Source of the DNA: Burkholderia sp. Ac-20365
GTDB taxonomy: Bacteria > Pseudomonadota > Gammaproteobacteria > Burkholderiales > Burkholderiaceae
Length of the DNA: 64,000 nucleotides
Reading direction: 5' to 3'
Assembly: GCF_017104715.1 (NCBI RefSeq)
Contig: NZ_JAAGPI010000002.1
Coordinates: forward strand, 496,001 to 560,000
The notes beneath the pieces are model-generated. The model was not told where the DNA came from. It ran no database searches and worked only from the letters and a program-made list of their open reading frames with translations. The first letter of the stretch is position 1; every line of letters begins with the position of its first letter. Positions 1 through 9,104 of the stretch are shown here, piece by piece. Both the position numbers and the translations under genes were made by a program.

Positions 1-783
1 TTCGCGCCGCTGTTCGACACGGCCGAATCGGACTTCGGCCTCGCGGAAATCTTCACGCCGAATACGTTCGTCGGTAACGACCGCATCGCCGATGCGAACC
101 GTCTGACGGCCGCCATCACGACGCGTTTCCTGAACCCGGCGACGGGCGACGAGCGCGCGCGCTTCGTGATCGCGCAGCAATACTATTTCCGCGATCAGCG
201 CGTCACGCTGGACCAGACGGCGCAGGCTTCGGAACAGGCGACACACTCGGACCTGATTCTCGGCGCGTCGCTGAAGCTCGGGGCCGGTTTCGCGTCGGAA
301 ACGGCGTTCCAATATAATGCGGACAACAATCAGCTGGTGAAAACCAGTGTCGGCTTCGGGTACAGCCCGGAATCCGGCAAGGTCATCAACCTCGGATACC
401 GTTACACGCGCGCCAACACGACGCTCGACAACCAGCCGATCAACCAGTTGCTGATCTCGGGCCAATGGCCGCTGATGCACCGGGTGTTCGGCGTCGGCCG
501 CATCAACTATGACCTGAAGGGACATCGCGCCGTCGATGCCCTCCTCGGCGTGCAATACGACGCGGATTGCTGGACGCTTGGCGTCGGTTTCCAGCGCTAT
601 GCAAACGGGATCAACTCGACGGGCAGCCAGACGGCCGGCACGCGGGTGCTGGCGCAGCTGACGTTCAAGGGCCTGTCGAGCGTCGACAACGGCCTGATGA
701 ACGCGTTCCGCGCGAGCGTGGCGGGCTATCAGCCGCCGCCGCCGCCGCCGCCGCCCGAGTCGCAGTTCAACAACTACGAATGA
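1..783 (+). CDS. lptD: LPS-assembly protein LptD, C-terminal part (5' end outside window)
   Basis: About 260 C-terminal residues are visible, open from base 1 in frame 1. LptD is the outer-membrane beta-barrel that, with the lipoprotein LptE, inserts lipopolysaccharide into the outer leaflet. The visible part has the alternating amphipathic strands of a barrel (for example the repeated pattern around [18 protein letters not shown]) and the late [11 protein letters not shown] strand, whose cysteine fits one of the conserved C-terminal LptD cysteines. The protein ends in a run of eight prolines followed by ESQFNNYE. It lies directly upstream of surA, the chaperone LptD depends on, the classic order in beta- and gammaproteobacteria. 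The assignment rests on the barrel pattern plus context; the N-terminal OstA domain is not in the window. Confidence 0.93.
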   Translation, partial: FAPLFDTAESDFGLAEIFTPNTFVGNDRIADANRLTAAITTRFLNPATGDERARFVIAQQYYFRDQRVTLDQTAQASEQATHSDLILGASLKLGAGFASETAFQYNADNNQLVKTSVGFGYSPESGKVINLGYRYTRANTTLDNQPINQLLISGQWPLMHRVFGVGRINYDLKGHRAVDALLGVQYDADCWTLGVGFQRYANGINSTGSQTAGTRVLAQLTFKGLSSVDNGLMNAFRASVAGYQPPPPPPPPESQFNNYE

Positions 784-892
784 CGGGGTCGACCATGACG
801 GGGTTATGCATGACAGACCTGTGCTGCGTCGTTCGCGCAACGGAAAAGACGGGCCGAGCGTGCCCGACATCACTGGAGTATCTGTGGCAATC

Positions 893-2263
893 ATGAAAAA
901 GCTTCGCCTGGCAACGTTCGCGACCGGCTTCGCTGCGGCCGCTTCCATTCTTCTGGCCGCCTCCGCGCACGCACAGGCACTGGGCGGCGACAGCAATGCC
1001 CAGACGGTCGACACGATCGCGGCGGTCGTCAACAACGGCGTCATCACGCAGCGCGAACTGGACATGCGCGTCGGCCTCATCACGAAGCGGCTGAACCAGC
1101 AGCACGCGCCGATTCCGCCCGCTGACCAGCTGCGCCAGCAGGTGCTCAACCAGATGGTGCTGGAGCGCATCCAGCTGCAGAAGGCGCGCGAAGACGGCAT
1201 CAACGTCGACGACGCGCAGGTTCAGCGCACGCTCGAGCGTCTCGCGCAAGCCAACAACATGACGCTCGAGATGTACCGCGCGCGCATCGAGGCGCAAGGC
1301 GTGCCCTGGACCACCTTCACGGGCGACGCGAAGACGGAGCTGATCCTGTCGCGTCTGCGCGAGAAGGAAGTGGACAGCAAGGTGACCGTGTCGGACGCGG
1401 AAGTGGCGAACTACATTGCGAGCCAGCGCGGGCCGACGGCCGGTCTGACGAGCGATCTGCACATGGAACACATTTTCCTGAAGGCGCCGCTCAACGCATC
1501 GCAGACGGACATCGAGGCGGCTCAGGCGAAGGCGAATTCGCTGCTGCAGGAAGCGCTGAAGGGCGGCAACTTCGAGAAGCTCGCGAAGGCCAACTCGCAG
1601 GCGCCGGATGCGTCGAAGGGTGGCGACATGGGCTTCCAGTCGCCGTCGAAGCTGCCTGCTGAGTTCGCGACGGCGGCGTCGACGCTGCGTCCGGGCCAGG
1701 TCAATCCGAGCGTGATCCGCACCAGTGACGGCTTCGAGATCGTGCGTCTGGTCGAGCGCCGTTCGGGCCAGGGCGCGACCTCTGCTGACTCCACCAAGCT
1801 CACGCAGACACACGTGCGCCACATTCTGCTGCGTGTCGGCGATGGTCTGTCGGAACCGCAGGCGCGCCAGAAGCTGCTGGAAATTCGCCACGACATCGAA
1901 ACGGGCCAGGGCGACTTCGACAAGTTCGCGCGCACCTATTCGCAGGACGGCTCGGCGTCGCAAGGCGGCGATCTCGGCTGGATCAGCCCGGGCGAAACGG
2001 TGCCGGAATTCGAGCGTGCGATGAACGCGCTGCAGGACAACCAGATCAGCCAGCCGGTGCGAAGCGAGTACGGCTACCACCTGATCCAGGTGCTCGGCCG
2101 CCGCGAAGCGGAAGGCTCGGTTTCGCAGCAGATGGATCTGGCACGCCAGGCGATCGGCCAGCGCAAGGCAGAACAGGCGTATGCCGACTGGCTGCGTGAA
2201 CTGCGCGATACTGCGTATGTCGATTACAAGGCGGCCCCCATCACAGGCACGTCCACGCAATAA
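893..2263 (+). CDS. surA: Periplasmic peptidyl-prolyl isomerase/chaperone SurA
   Basis: SurA escorts unfolded outer-membrane proteins, including LptD, across the periplasm. The 456-residue product starts with a signal peptide ([12 protein letters not shown], a hydrophobic stretch, then ASAHAQA), followed by a SurA N-terminal chaperone domain ([21 protein letters not shown]) and two parvulin PPIase domains, near residues 195-295 ([11 protein letters not shown]) and 305-410 ([12 protein letters not shown], then [11 protein letters not shown]). ATG 893 is chosen because it opens a normal signal peptide. A GGAG at 875-878 is better spaced for an in-frame GTG at 884, which would only add three residues. 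The gene follows lptD by about 100 bases and precedes pdxA by 13, so an operon is likely. Confidence 0.95.
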   Translation: MKKLRLATFATGFAAAASILLAASAHAQALGGDSNAQTVDTIAAVVNNGVITQRELDMRVGLITKRLNQQHAPIPPADQLRQQVLNQMVLERIQLQKAREDGINVDDAQVQRTLERLAQANNMTLEMYRARIEAQGVPWTTFTGDAKTELILSRLREKEVDSKVTVSDAEVANYIASQRGPTAGLTSDLHMEHIFLKAPLNASQTDIEAAQAKANSLLQEALKGGNFEKLAKANSQAPDASKGGDMGFQSPSKLPAEFATAASTLRPGQVNPSVIRTSDGFEIVRLVERRSGQGATSADSTKLTQTHVRHILLRVGDGLSEPQARQKLLEIRHDIETGQGDFDKFARTYSQDGSASQGGDLGWISPGETVPEFERAMNALQDNQISQPVRSEYGYHLIQVLGRREAEGSVSQQMDLARQAIGQRKAEQAYADWLRELRDTAYVDYKAAPITGTSTQ

Positions 2264-2276
2264 CTCTGGAACCGTC

Positions 2277-3278
2277 ATGACCGCTGCCCAGCCCTCGAAC
2301 GCACCGCTGAACATCGCGATCACCACGGGCGAGCCGGCTGGCGTCGGTCCTGAACTGACGGCACAGGCGCTCGCCGCGGCGGGCGCGCACTGGCCCGATG
2401 CGCACTTCACGGTGCTCGCCGACAGCGGTCTGATGGCCGAGCGGGCAAAAGCGGTCGGGATCGACTGGGCGGCGCAACAGGGCCGCCGCATCGTCACGCA
2501 GCATCAAGCGCTCGGCGCGCCGGCGCAGGCCGGCAAGCTCGACGCGAAAAATGGCCCGTATGTGCTTGGCCTGCTCGACACGGCCATCGACGGCGCGGTT
2601 GCCGGCACGTTCGACGCCATCGTCACGGCGCCGCTGCAAAAGAGCACGATCAACGACGCGGGCGTCCCGTTCACCGGCCACACCGAATACCTGGCTGAGC
2701 GCACCAATACGCCGCGGGTCGTGATGATGCTGGCGGGCACGGGCGCACGGCCGTTGCGCGTCGCGCTCGCTACTACGCATCTGCCGTTGAAGGACGTATC
2801 GGCGGCATTGAGCATCGACGGACTGGTTGACACGCTGCGCATCATCGATCACGACCTTCGGCATCACTTTGGTCTGCCTGCGCCGCGCATTCTCGTCACC
2901 GGCCTGAATCCGCATGCGGGCGAAAATGGCTATCTCGGCCGCGAAGAAATCGATGTCATCTCGCCGGCGCTGCAACGCGCGAACGAGCAGGGCATCGACG
3001 CGCGCGGTCCGTATCCCGCTGATACGCTTTTCCAGCCGCGCTATCTGAACGAAGCCGATTGCGTGCTCGCGATGTTCCACGATCAGGGCTTGCCCGTTCT
3101 GAAATATGCGACCTTCGGCGAAGGCATCAACGTGACGCTGGGCTTGCCGATCATCCGTACGTCGGTCGATCACGGCACGGCGCTCGATCTCGCCGGCACA
3201 GGCCGCGCGGATGCGGGCAGCCTGATCGCCGCGATCGACACCGCAGTTTCCATGGCGCGCAACCGTCGCGCCGCCTGA
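2277..3278 (+). CDS. pdxA: 4-hydroxythreonine-4-phosphate dehydrogenase PdxA
   Basis: PdxA oxidises 4-phosphohydroxy-L-threonine with NAD(P)+ in the DXP-dependent pathway to pyridoxal 5'-phosphate. The 333-residue protein shows the family opening [13 protein letters not shown], the ATAPLQKS-like segment ([11 protein letters not shown]), [10 protein letters not shown], a metal-site [12 protein letters not shown], and the C-terminal [25 protein letters not shown] block. Metal-binding histidines are expected in the GHTEYL, LNPHAGE and FHDQG motifs and are all present. ATG 2277 lies 13 bases after the surA stop, and the length matches the family. The order surA-pdxA-rsmA is conserved in many proteobacteria. 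Confidence 0.97.
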   Translation: MTAAQPSNAPLNIAITTGEPAGVGPELTAQALAAAGAHWPDAHFTVLADSGLMAERAKAVGIDWAAQQGRRIVTQHQALGAPAQAGKLDAKNGPYVLGLLDTAIDGAVAGTFDAIVTAPLQKSTINDAGVPFTGHTEYLAERTNTPRVVMMLAGTGARPLRVALATTHLPLKDVSAALSIDGLVDTLRIIDHDLRHHFGLPAPRILVTGLNPHAGENGYLGREEIDVISPALQRANEQGIDARGPYPADTLFQPRYLNEADCVLAMFHDQGLPVLKYATFGEGINVTLGLPIIRTSVDHGTALDLAGTGRADAGSLIAAIDTAVSMARNRRAA

Positions 3279-3299
3279 CTTATTTTGTAGCTTCTTTCG

Positions 3300-4130
3300 A
3301 TGTCCAATAGTTCAAGCAGACAGCACCAGGGCCATTTCGCGCGCAAGCGCTTCGGACAGAATTTTCTGGTCGACCTGGGCATTATCGATTCGATTGTCGA
3401 CGTGATCCGTCCGCAACGCGGCGAGCGCATGGTCGAAATCGGGCCGGGGCTGGGCGCGCTGACCGAACCGCTGATCGAGCGTCTCGCGACGCCCGAATCG
3501 CCGCTGCACGCCGTCGAGCTTGACCGTGACCTGATCGGACGTCTGAAAAAGAAGTTCGGCGATCTGCTCGAACTGCATGAAGGCGATGCGCTCGCATTCG
3601 ACTTCGGTTCGCTCGCAGTGGAGGGCGACAAGCCGACGCTGCGTATCGTCGGCAATCTGCCGTACAACATCTCGAGCCCGCTGCTGTTTCATCTCGCCAT
3701 GTTCGCCGAGCGCGTGATCGATCAGCATTTCATGCTGCAGAACGAAGTGGTCGAGCGCATGGTCGCGGAGCCGGGCAGCAAGGCGTTCAGCCGGCTGTCG
3801 GTGATGCTGCAGTATCGCTATGTGATCGACAAGCTGCTCGACGTGCCACCCGAATCGTTCCAGCCGCCGCCGAAGGTCGATTCCGCGATCGTTCGCATGA
3901 TTCCGTACGCGAAGCACGAGTTGCCGTCGGTCGATGAAACGACGCTCGGTGAAGTCGTCACGGCCGCGTTCTCGCAGCGTCGCAAGATGCTGCGCAATAC
4001 CTTGTCTGCGTACCGCGATACCATCGATTTCGACGCGCTCGGCTTCGATCTGCAACGCCGTGCGGAAGATGTGCCGGTCGCAGAATATGTGGCCGTCGCT
4101 CAGGCCGTGTCCGCAGCCTCGGGCAAATAG
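3300..4130 (+). CDS. rsmA: 16S rRNA dimethyladenosine transferase RsmA (KsgA)
   Basis: RsmA dimethylates two adjacent adenosines in helix 45 of 16S rRNA, a late step and quality check in 30S assembly. The 276-residue protein carries [14 protein letters not shown] at the N terminus, the SAM-binding motif [14 protein letters not shown], the acidic motif AVELDRDL, and the catalytic [14 protein letters not shown] motif (NLPY). The C-terminal [14 protein letters not shown] is also typical. It starts 21 bases after the pdxA stop and is the last gene of the lptD-surA-pdxA-rsmA group; a terminator follows about 60 bases later. Confidence 0.97.
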   Translation: MSNSSSRQHQGHFARKRFGQNFLVDLGIIDSIVDVIRPQRGERMVEIGPGLGALTEPLIERLATPESPLHAVELDRDLIGRLKKKFGDLLELHEGDALAFDFGSLAVEGDKPTLRIVGNLPYNISSPLLFHLAMFAERVIDQHFMLQNEVVERMVAEPGSKAFSRLSVMLQYRYVIDKLLDVPPESFQPPPKVDSAIVRMIPYAKHELPSVDETTLGEVVTAAFSQRRKMLRNTLSAYRDTIDFDALGFDLQRRAEDVPVAEYVAVAQAVSAASGK

Positions 4131-4193
4131 CCGACACAGCAACGAGAAAATTCCAGACAGCAACTCGTTGCCATCGCATAGATCAGTGTAGAC

Positions 4194-4220
4194 AGCCCGC
4201 AACATGCGGGCTTTCTTTTA
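4194..4220 (+). terminator. Rho-independent terminator after rsmA
   Basis: A 7-bp stem AGCCCGC / GCGGGCT with the 5-base loop AACAT is followed by TTCTTTTAT. It sits 63 bases after the rsmA stop and closes the lptD-surA-pdxA-rsmA transcript before the porin gene. Confidence 0.8.
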
Positions 4221-4347
4221 TCTTCCTGACTCTTCATACAGATTAATCTTACGCTTGCTTGCGCCAGCCTATCCGCGCGCCGGTGACGCCGCACCGCTTT
4301 AAGACATTCCCACGCACTTACGCATGCAGGATGAATCAGGAGACGGT

Positions 4348-5475
4348 ATGACGAAGGTGAGCAAGAGGCTGCAGTTCTGCGCGTGGGCCGCGCTTTCGCC
4401 CGTATTGATGGGCACGACGGCGCATGCGCAATCGAGCGTCACCTTGTACGGCATCGCCGACGAAAGCATTCGCTACATGACGCATGCGAACCGGAACGGC
4501 GATTCGGTCGTGGGCCTCGGCAACGGTGGCATGTCGGAGAGCCGTTGGGGCTTGCGCGGCGTCGAGGATCTGGGCGGCGGCTGGTCGACCTTCTTCAAGA
4601 TCGAAAACCGGATCTATATCAACAGCGGACAGAGCGACCCGACGCTGCCGTTTTTCAACGAGGCGCAAGTTGGCGTGCAGTCGACGTCGTACGGCAAGCT
4701 GATTTTTGGGCGCATGCCGAATGTGCTGATCGAAGGCATCACGATTGGCGGTTATGGCAGCAACCCCTGGATTCCGTACGATTTCAGCTTCCAGCCGGAA
4801 GTGACGATGTCGGGCGGCATCTGGACGAGTAATCAGGTGCAGTATCAGGCGCGCGCGCATGATGTGCTGCTGTCGGTCGCTTATGCATTTGGTGGCGTCG
4901 CGGGGCACACATCGTATGGTTCGCAGTTCGGCGCGGCGATGGCGTATGCGCCGAGTGGCGGGCCCGTGAGCGCGGGCGGGGCATATGAAGAGTCGCGCGA
5001 TTCTGTCAACGGCAGCACGGCGAAAGCGTGGACGTTCGGCGCGTCGTACACATGGAATCAGACGCGCTTTGCGGTCGGCTACATCGTCAATCAGAACGAC
5101 GCGGGCTTTTCGAACTTCGCGAACGGGCCATTCACGGCGCCCGTGCTGGCAGCGCTGAAGTACACGGATTTTTCACGACGCCGGATGATACTGGGCGGCA
5201 TCACGCAGCAGGTGGGCGCGGCCTGGCATTTTGCGGCGAACGTATGGCGGACTTTGCAGGATGGCAAGACGTCGGCGCAGGACGGTTCTGCGTGGCAGTA
5301 CCAACTGGTTGCCGACTATAGTTTGTCGAAGCGCACGGACGTTTATGTGGAAGGCGATTACGCGATATATCGCGGCGATCTGATTGGCGCACAATTGCAG
5401 GGCGTCAACGGTGTTGGCCTCGCTCAGAAGGGCACGCAGATCGGTTTGATGGCCGGCGTGCGGCATCTTTTCTAG
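4348..5475 (+). CDS. Gram-negative general porin (Burkholderia OpcP/OmpC-like)
   Basis: This is a 375-residue outer-membrane trimeric diffusion porin. A signal peptide (MTKVSKRLQFCAWAALSPVLMGTTAHAQ) leads into SSVTLYGIADESIRY, the standard first strand of betaproteobacterial porins. The LGGGWSTFFKIENR segment and the C-terminal strand ending in GVRHLF (terminal phenylalanine, the BAM recognition signal) complete the pattern. ATG 4348 is preferred over the upstream in-frame ATG 4324 because it opens the signal peptide and is preceded by CAGGAGA at about 4336-4342. It stands alone between rsmA and gloA. Which solute it passes cannot be told from sequence. Confidence 0.93.
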   Translation: MTKVSKRLQFCAWAALSPVLMGTTAHAQSSVTLYGIADESIRYMTHANRNGDSVVGLGNGGMSESRWGLRGVEDLGGGWSTFFKIENRIYINSGQSDPTLPFFNEAQVGVQSTSYGKLIFGRMPNVLIEGITIGGYGSNPWIPYDFSFQPEVTMSGGIWTSNQVQYQARAHDVLLSVAYAFGGVAGHTSYGSQFGAAMAYAPSGGPVSAGGAYEESRDSVNGSTAKAWTFGASYTWNQTRFAVGYIVNQNDAGFSNFANGPFTAPVLAALKYTDFSRRRMILGGITQQVGAAWHFAANVWRTLQDGKTSAQDGSAWQYQLVADYSLSKRTDVYVEGDYAIYRGDLIGAQLQGVNGVGLAQKGTQIGLMAGVRHLF

Positions 5476-5597
5476 GGGCTTGCCGACACGGAAGGCGCAG
5501 GGACGATGGACGATGCGACGAGGTCGCGCTCAGCGGGCACGCGGCTTTTTCGTTACAGTTACGTCCTCGACATTGACAGGCCACATGGGAGTACATA

Positions 5598-5984
5598 ATG
5601 CGCCTTCTCCACACTATGCTTCGAGTCGGCAATCTCGACCGCTCGATCAAGTTCTACACCGAATTGCTCGGCATGAAAGTGCTGCGTCGCAATGACTATC
5701 CTGAAGGCAAGTTCACGCTCGCGTTCGTTGGCTACGACGACGAGAAGGACGGCACCGTGCTTGAGCTGACGCACAATTGGGATACAGAGTCGTATGACAT
5801 GGGGAATGCGTTTGGTCACCTCGCCGTTGAGGTGGATGATGCGTATGCCGCATGCGCGAAGATCAAGGAGCAAGGTGGCACTGTTGTGCGTGAGGCTGGG
5901 CCTATGAAGCACGGTACGACTGTTATCGCGTTTGTTACTGACCCTGACGGGTATAAGATCGAATTCATTCAGAAGAAGTCTTGA
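5598..5984 (+). CDS. gloA: Lactoylglutathione lyase (glyoxalase I)
   Basis: GloA converts the hemithioacetal of methylglyoxal and glutathione to S-lactoylglutathione. The 128-residue protein has the two VOC modules of a compact bacterial enzyme. [31 protein letters not shown] supplies the first metal histidine, LELTHNWD the first glutamate region, [10 protein letters not shown] the second histidine, and [11 protein letters not shown] the last glutamate. This metal set and length match the Ni2+-dependent class of E. coli. ATG 5598 follows GGGAG at 5588-5592. The gene ends 50 bases before repeat element copy A. Confidence 0.96.
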   Translation: MRLLHTMLRVGNLDRSIKFYTELLGMKVLRRNDYPEGKFTLAFVGYDDEKDGTVLELTHNWDTESYDMGNAFGHLAVEVDDAYAACAKIKEQGGTVVREAGPMKHGTTVIAFVTDPDGYKIEFIQKKS

Positions 5985-6033
5985 GGTAGCTGCGCTTTTT
6001 GTCTGCGACGATGGGGTGGTTTGCTATTGATGT

Positions 6034-6689
6034 CGCTGGCATCCGCGATTTGTTATTGGTTTGCCTGGGTTGCCCCTGTGCGGGGCGGCACCTACTTTTC
6101 TTTGCCGCGGCAAAGAAAAGTAGGCAAAAGAAAGCCGCTGAACACCGCTAGTTCTTGTTCCTGCCTGAGGGCCCCCACAGGTTCTTATCCTTCACGCGGC
6201 ATCGTTCTTCTTGATGCCCGCTGCCAACGCTTCGAATTGGCTCATCACCCGCTCCTCGCTCCCGCGTCGCGACATGCGCGATCGCATCGCCCATGTTCCA
6301 TAGCGGCAAACTGTGTGTAGGCTGTCGCGGCGTACACGCATCACTCCGGACTGGAAAACACGATCGGTGTCGTAGGAGCGCTGAGATGTGAAGCACTACG
6401 ACCTACACACAGTTTGCCACCTGGGCGGCCGTAATCATTCGCTGCCGCCGGCGGGTGTACGGGTGTTTGAAGTGGGTGAGGCGCCTAGCCGAAGCGTTGG
6501 CAACGGGCAGCGACTGGCAGAACGCCGTATGAAGCGGAGGACCCGTTGGGGGCCCTCAGGCGGTGGTCAAGAACGGGCGGTGTTAGCCCGCTTTCTTTGC
6601 TTACTTTCTTTGCGGCGGCAAAGAAAGTAAGTGCCGCCCCGCACAGGGGCAACGCATGAAGTACCGGTAACAAAACGCGGATGCCAGCG
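6034..6689. repeat. 656-bp two-armed inverted-repeat element, copy A
   Basis: The element is bounded by a perfect 14-bp terminal inverted repeat CGCTGGCATCCGCG (6034-6047 and 6676-6689). Inside lies a second inverted border GTTGCCCCTG (6069) / CAGGGGCAAC (ending 6653). The left arm is type 1, with a 34-bp perfect palindrome at 6091-6124. The right arm is type 2, with a 14-bp stem and GGCG loop at 6600-6631. The core has a 17-bp inverted repeat GGCAAACTGTGTGTAGG (6305-6321, complement 6402-6418). Copies B and C share the same architecture and length. No plausible gene is present: the short open frames reading VAPVRGGTYF and LPLCGAALTFF are different frames of the same arm. It fills the space between convergent gloA and the YgjP-like gene. 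Confidence 0.93.
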
Positions 6690-6698
6690 CAAACCCTA

Positions 6699-6815
6699 GC
6701 AAACCCCGCAAACCCCGCAAACCCCGCAAACCCCGCAAACCCCGCAAACCCCGCAAACCCCGCAAACCCCGCAAACCCCGCAAACCCCGCAAACCCCGCA
6801 AACCCCGCAAACCCC
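6699..6815. repeat. 13 tandem copies of the 9-bp unit GCAAACCCC
   Basis: Thirteen perfect head-to-tail 9-bp units run for 117 bases, preceded by one imperfect unit at 6689-6698. The array starts where element copy A ends and stops 8 bases before the stop codon of the minus-strand metallopeptidase gene. Read on the minus strand, the sense of that gene, it is GGGGTTTGC repeated, with 13 runs of four G. Open frames across it (repeats of GFA or RGL) are artefacts of the array. Confidence 0.97.
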
Positions 6816-6823
6816 AACACCTC

Positions 6824-7681
6824 TCAAAGCGTCGGCAACAACTCCGGCGGATGATGCTTCAACGTCTGCCGCGCCTCGCGAAACTCAGGAAATATCGACT
6901 CAACAGTCTGCCAGAAGCGAGGACTATGATTCATCTCACGCAAATGCGCGAGCTCATGCGCCACGACATAGTCGATGATAGAAAGCGGAAAATGAATCAA
7001 CCGCCAGTTGAGTCGAATCTTGCCATCACTGGAACAGCTACCCCACCGCGTAGCGGCAGAAGACAACCCATACGCGCGATACGTCACCCCGAGTTTCTCG
7101 GCATACACATCGAGGCGTTCACCGAAAATCCGCTTCGCCTCGCTTTGCAACCAGCCCTGCACACGATCCTTGATCTGCTGAGGATCAGCCTGCGCCGGCA
7201 ACGGCAAAGCAAGCACATGCGACGCGACATCGTAAGCAAGCAACCCATTTGCAGCCGCTAACGACACCCGCACAGTCTGCCCAAGATAAGGCACTTCAGC
7301 CCCATCTTTCCAGTCCACACGCGGCATCACGCGCTGCTCAGTCCGCGTTTGCCATTCAGTGAGCTTCGTGAAAATCCAGCGCTGTTTCTCGGCAATTGCC
7401 GTTTCGATATCGGCGAGCGTGACCCAACGCGGTGCAGTGATCGTCAGCCCTGTGCTATCGATCGCGAAACCGATCGAGCGCCGCGATGAACGCTTAAGCG
7501 CGTAACGCAGCGTGCGCGCGCCGAGCGTGACGCTGCGCAGCTTCGAGCCATCGGGAGCAAGGGGAGCGGCGGGCTTGGGTTGCGGCGGCGCGGCCGTTTT
7601 GCCCGGCTCGTCGAAGAGCGGCAGATCGAGTTGCCGGCTATCGAGCGCCGCAGCAGGCTGCGGCTTGGAAGACTTCTGCAT
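6824..7681 (-). CDS. YgjP-like (DUF45, M48-type) zinc metallopeptidase
   Basis: The 285-residue protein has an N-terminal low-complexity region rich in proline, alanine and lysine (about 1-45) and then the YgjP/DUF45 fold. The signature VVAHELAHLREMNHSPRFW holds HELAH plus a third histidine, the expected zinc ligands, and RWGSCSSDGKIRLNWRL is the conserved family block before it. Members are predicted zinc proteases; the bacterial substrate is not known. ATG 7681 is chosen; an in-frame GTG at 7717 would add 12 residues. It ends the minus-strand plsC block, and its 3' end abuts the GGGGTTTGC array. Confidence 0.85.
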   Translation of the reverse strand: MQKSSKPQPAAALDSRQLDLPLFDEPGKTAAPPQPKPAAPLAPDGSKLRSVTLGARTLRYALKRSSRRSIGFAIDSTGLTITAPRWVTLADIETAIAEKQRWIFTKLTEWQTRTEQRVMPRVDWKDGAEVPYLGQTVRVSLAAANGLLAYDVASHVLALPLPAQADPQQIKDRVQGWLQSEAKRIFGERLDVYAEKLGVTYRAYGLSSAATRWGSCSSDGKIRLNWRLIHFPLSIIDYVVAHELAHLREMNHSPRFWQTVESIFPEFREARQTLKHHPPELLPTL

Positions 7682-7741
7682 CGGACTCACTTCGCGCTGA
7701 TACGCTGTAACGCGCACAGGTGAGCGTTACAGCGTGGCGCG

Positions 7742-8500
7742 TCAGATACGGGCGGCGGCGGGCGTGTTCTGCTCGTCGCCATAAGCGGCTGGATCGATGC
7801 GTCGCATCTCGGCTTCGATCCACGTTTCGACGCGCGTGTTCACTTCGTCGGGCGTGAGCCCGGTGGTGTCGATCGGTTTGCCGATCGACACTGTGACTAT
7901 ACCCGGATATTTCATGAACGAGTTGCGCGGCCACACGCGTCCTGCATTGTGCGCGATGGGCACGACCACTGCCCCCGTCGCGACCGCGAAGCGCGCGCCA
8001 CCCGTTTTGTACTTGCCCTGCTTGCCCGTCGGCGTGCGCGTGCCTTCCGGGAACATGATCACCCACGCGCCTTCGGACATGCGTCGCGCGCCCTGGCGCG
8101 TGACCGACGCAAACGCGTTCTTGCCTTCCTTGCGGTCGATGTGAATCATCTTCAGCATGCCGAGCGCCCAGCCGAAGAACGGCACGTACAGCAGCTCGCG
8201 CTTGAACACGTAGCACAGCGGCCGCGGCATCAGCGCGGGAAACGCGAGCGTCTCCCACGCGGACTGATGCTTCGACAGCAGCACCGCGGGTCCGTTCGGC
8301 AGATTATCCATGCCGCGAATTTCGTAGCGGATGCCGTTCAGCCAGCGCACGACGGTGAGCGTCGTGCGGCACCAGCCAACTGCCATCCAGTAGCGATTGT
8401 CGGCGCGCATGAACGGAAACGCGAGGAAGCATGCGGTCGCGTAGGGAATCGTGAAGACCGCAAAAAAGATCAGCAGCAACAGCGAACGGATGAAGCGCAT
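7742..8500 (-). CDS. plsC: 1-acyl-sn-glycerol-3-phosphate acyltransferase PlsC
   Basis: PlsC acylates lysophosphatidic acid to phosphatidic acid at the inner membrane. The 252-residue protein begins with a hydrophobic anchor (MRFIRSLLLLIFFAVFTIPYA). It shows the acyltransferase motifs KHQSAWETL (family HX4D motif; here the catalytic histidine is followed by SAWE, with glutamate in place of aspartate), the glycerophosphate-binding FPEGTRT, and VVPIAHNAGRVWPRN. The HX4E variant also occurs in related acyltransferases, so a specialised acyl acceptor cannot be excluded. It follows gmhB by 36 bases on the same strand. Confidence 0.88.
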   Translation of the reverse strand: MRFIRSLLLLIFFAVFTIPYATACFLAFPFMRADNRYWMAVGWCRTTLTVVRWLNGIRYEIRGMDNLPNGPAVLLSKHQSAWETLAFPALMPRPLCYVFKRELLYVPFFGWALGMLKMIHIDRKEGKNAFASVTRQGARRMSEGAWVIMFPEGTRTPTGKQGKYKTGGARFAVATGAVVVPIAHNAGRVWPRNSFMKYPGIVTVSIGKPIDTTGLTPDEVNTRVETWIEAEMRRIDPAAYGDEQNTPAAARI

Positions 8501-8536
8501 CGGTGTGGTCAGTGGGTGAGGGCGCTCAGGCGCGCG

Positions 8537-9094
8537 TCATTCTTGTTCTTCGGCGAGAAAGTCGAGGGCGAACGCGCGCAGATCAGCATGCACGCGCGTG
8601 CCTTCGGGCAGTCCGCCTGCTTCGAGCGTCTTCTTGCCTTTGCCCGTCAGCACCAGATGCGGGATGAAGCCAAGCGCGGCGCCCGCTTGCAGATCGCGCA
8701 GCGAATCGCCCACGACCGGCGTGTCTTCCGGATCGATCTCGAAGCGCTCAGCGATCATCTTCAGCATGCCGGGCTTCGGCTTGCGGCATTCGCAGTGGTC
8801 ATCGGCTGTGTGCGGGCAGAAGAACACGGCATCGATACGCGCGCCGACGGCAGCCGCCGCGCGATGCATTTTCAGATGCATCGCGTTGAGCGCGTCCATA
8901 TCGAACAGCCCGCGGCCGATGCCCGACTGATTCGTCGCAATCGCCACGCGATAGCCGGCCTGATTGAGCCGCGCGATCGCTTCGAGACTGCCGGGCAGCG
9001 CGATCCACTCGTCGGGCGATTTGATGTATGCATCCGAGTCGACGTTGATCACGCCGTCACGGTCGAGCACCACCAGTTTCTTTTGTGTCGGCAT
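8537..9094 (-). CDS. gmhB: D-glycero-beta-D-manno-heptose 1,7-bisphosphate 7-phosphatase GmhB
   Basis: GmhB removes the C7 phosphate in ADP-heptose synthesis for the LPS inner core. The 185-residue HAD protein has the nucleophile motif VLDRDGVIN (Asp11, Asp13), the second motif ATNQSGIGRG, the zinc-site cluster CPHTADDHCEC, then KPKPGMLKM and VVGDSLRDLQAG. Both the zinc loop and the length are typical of GmhB rather than histidinol phosphatase. It lies 10 bases after glyS and upstream of plsC in a conserved Burkholderiaceae cluster. Confidence 0.95.
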   Translation of the reverse strand: MPTQKKLVVLDRDGVINVDSDAYIKSPDEWIALPGSLEAIARLNQAGYRVAIATNQSGIGRGLFDMDALNAMHLKMHRAAAAVGARIDAVFFCPHTADDHCECRKPKPGMLKMIAERFEIDPEDTPVVGDSLRDLQAGAALGFIPHLVLTGKGKKTLEAGGLPEGTRVHADLRAFALDFLAEEQE

Positions 9095-9104
9095 GATGCG
9101 GCGC

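Noticed and set aside
6699-6815. CRISPR array
   Set aside because: The unit is 9 bp with no spacers and there are no cas genes; it is a simple tandem repeat.
6485-6820. Repetitive proteins of the GFAGFAG or RGLRGL type over the 9-bp array
   Set aside because: They are products of a 9-bp tandem repeat that stays open in several frames. There is no ribosome site, and all frames are equally repetitive.
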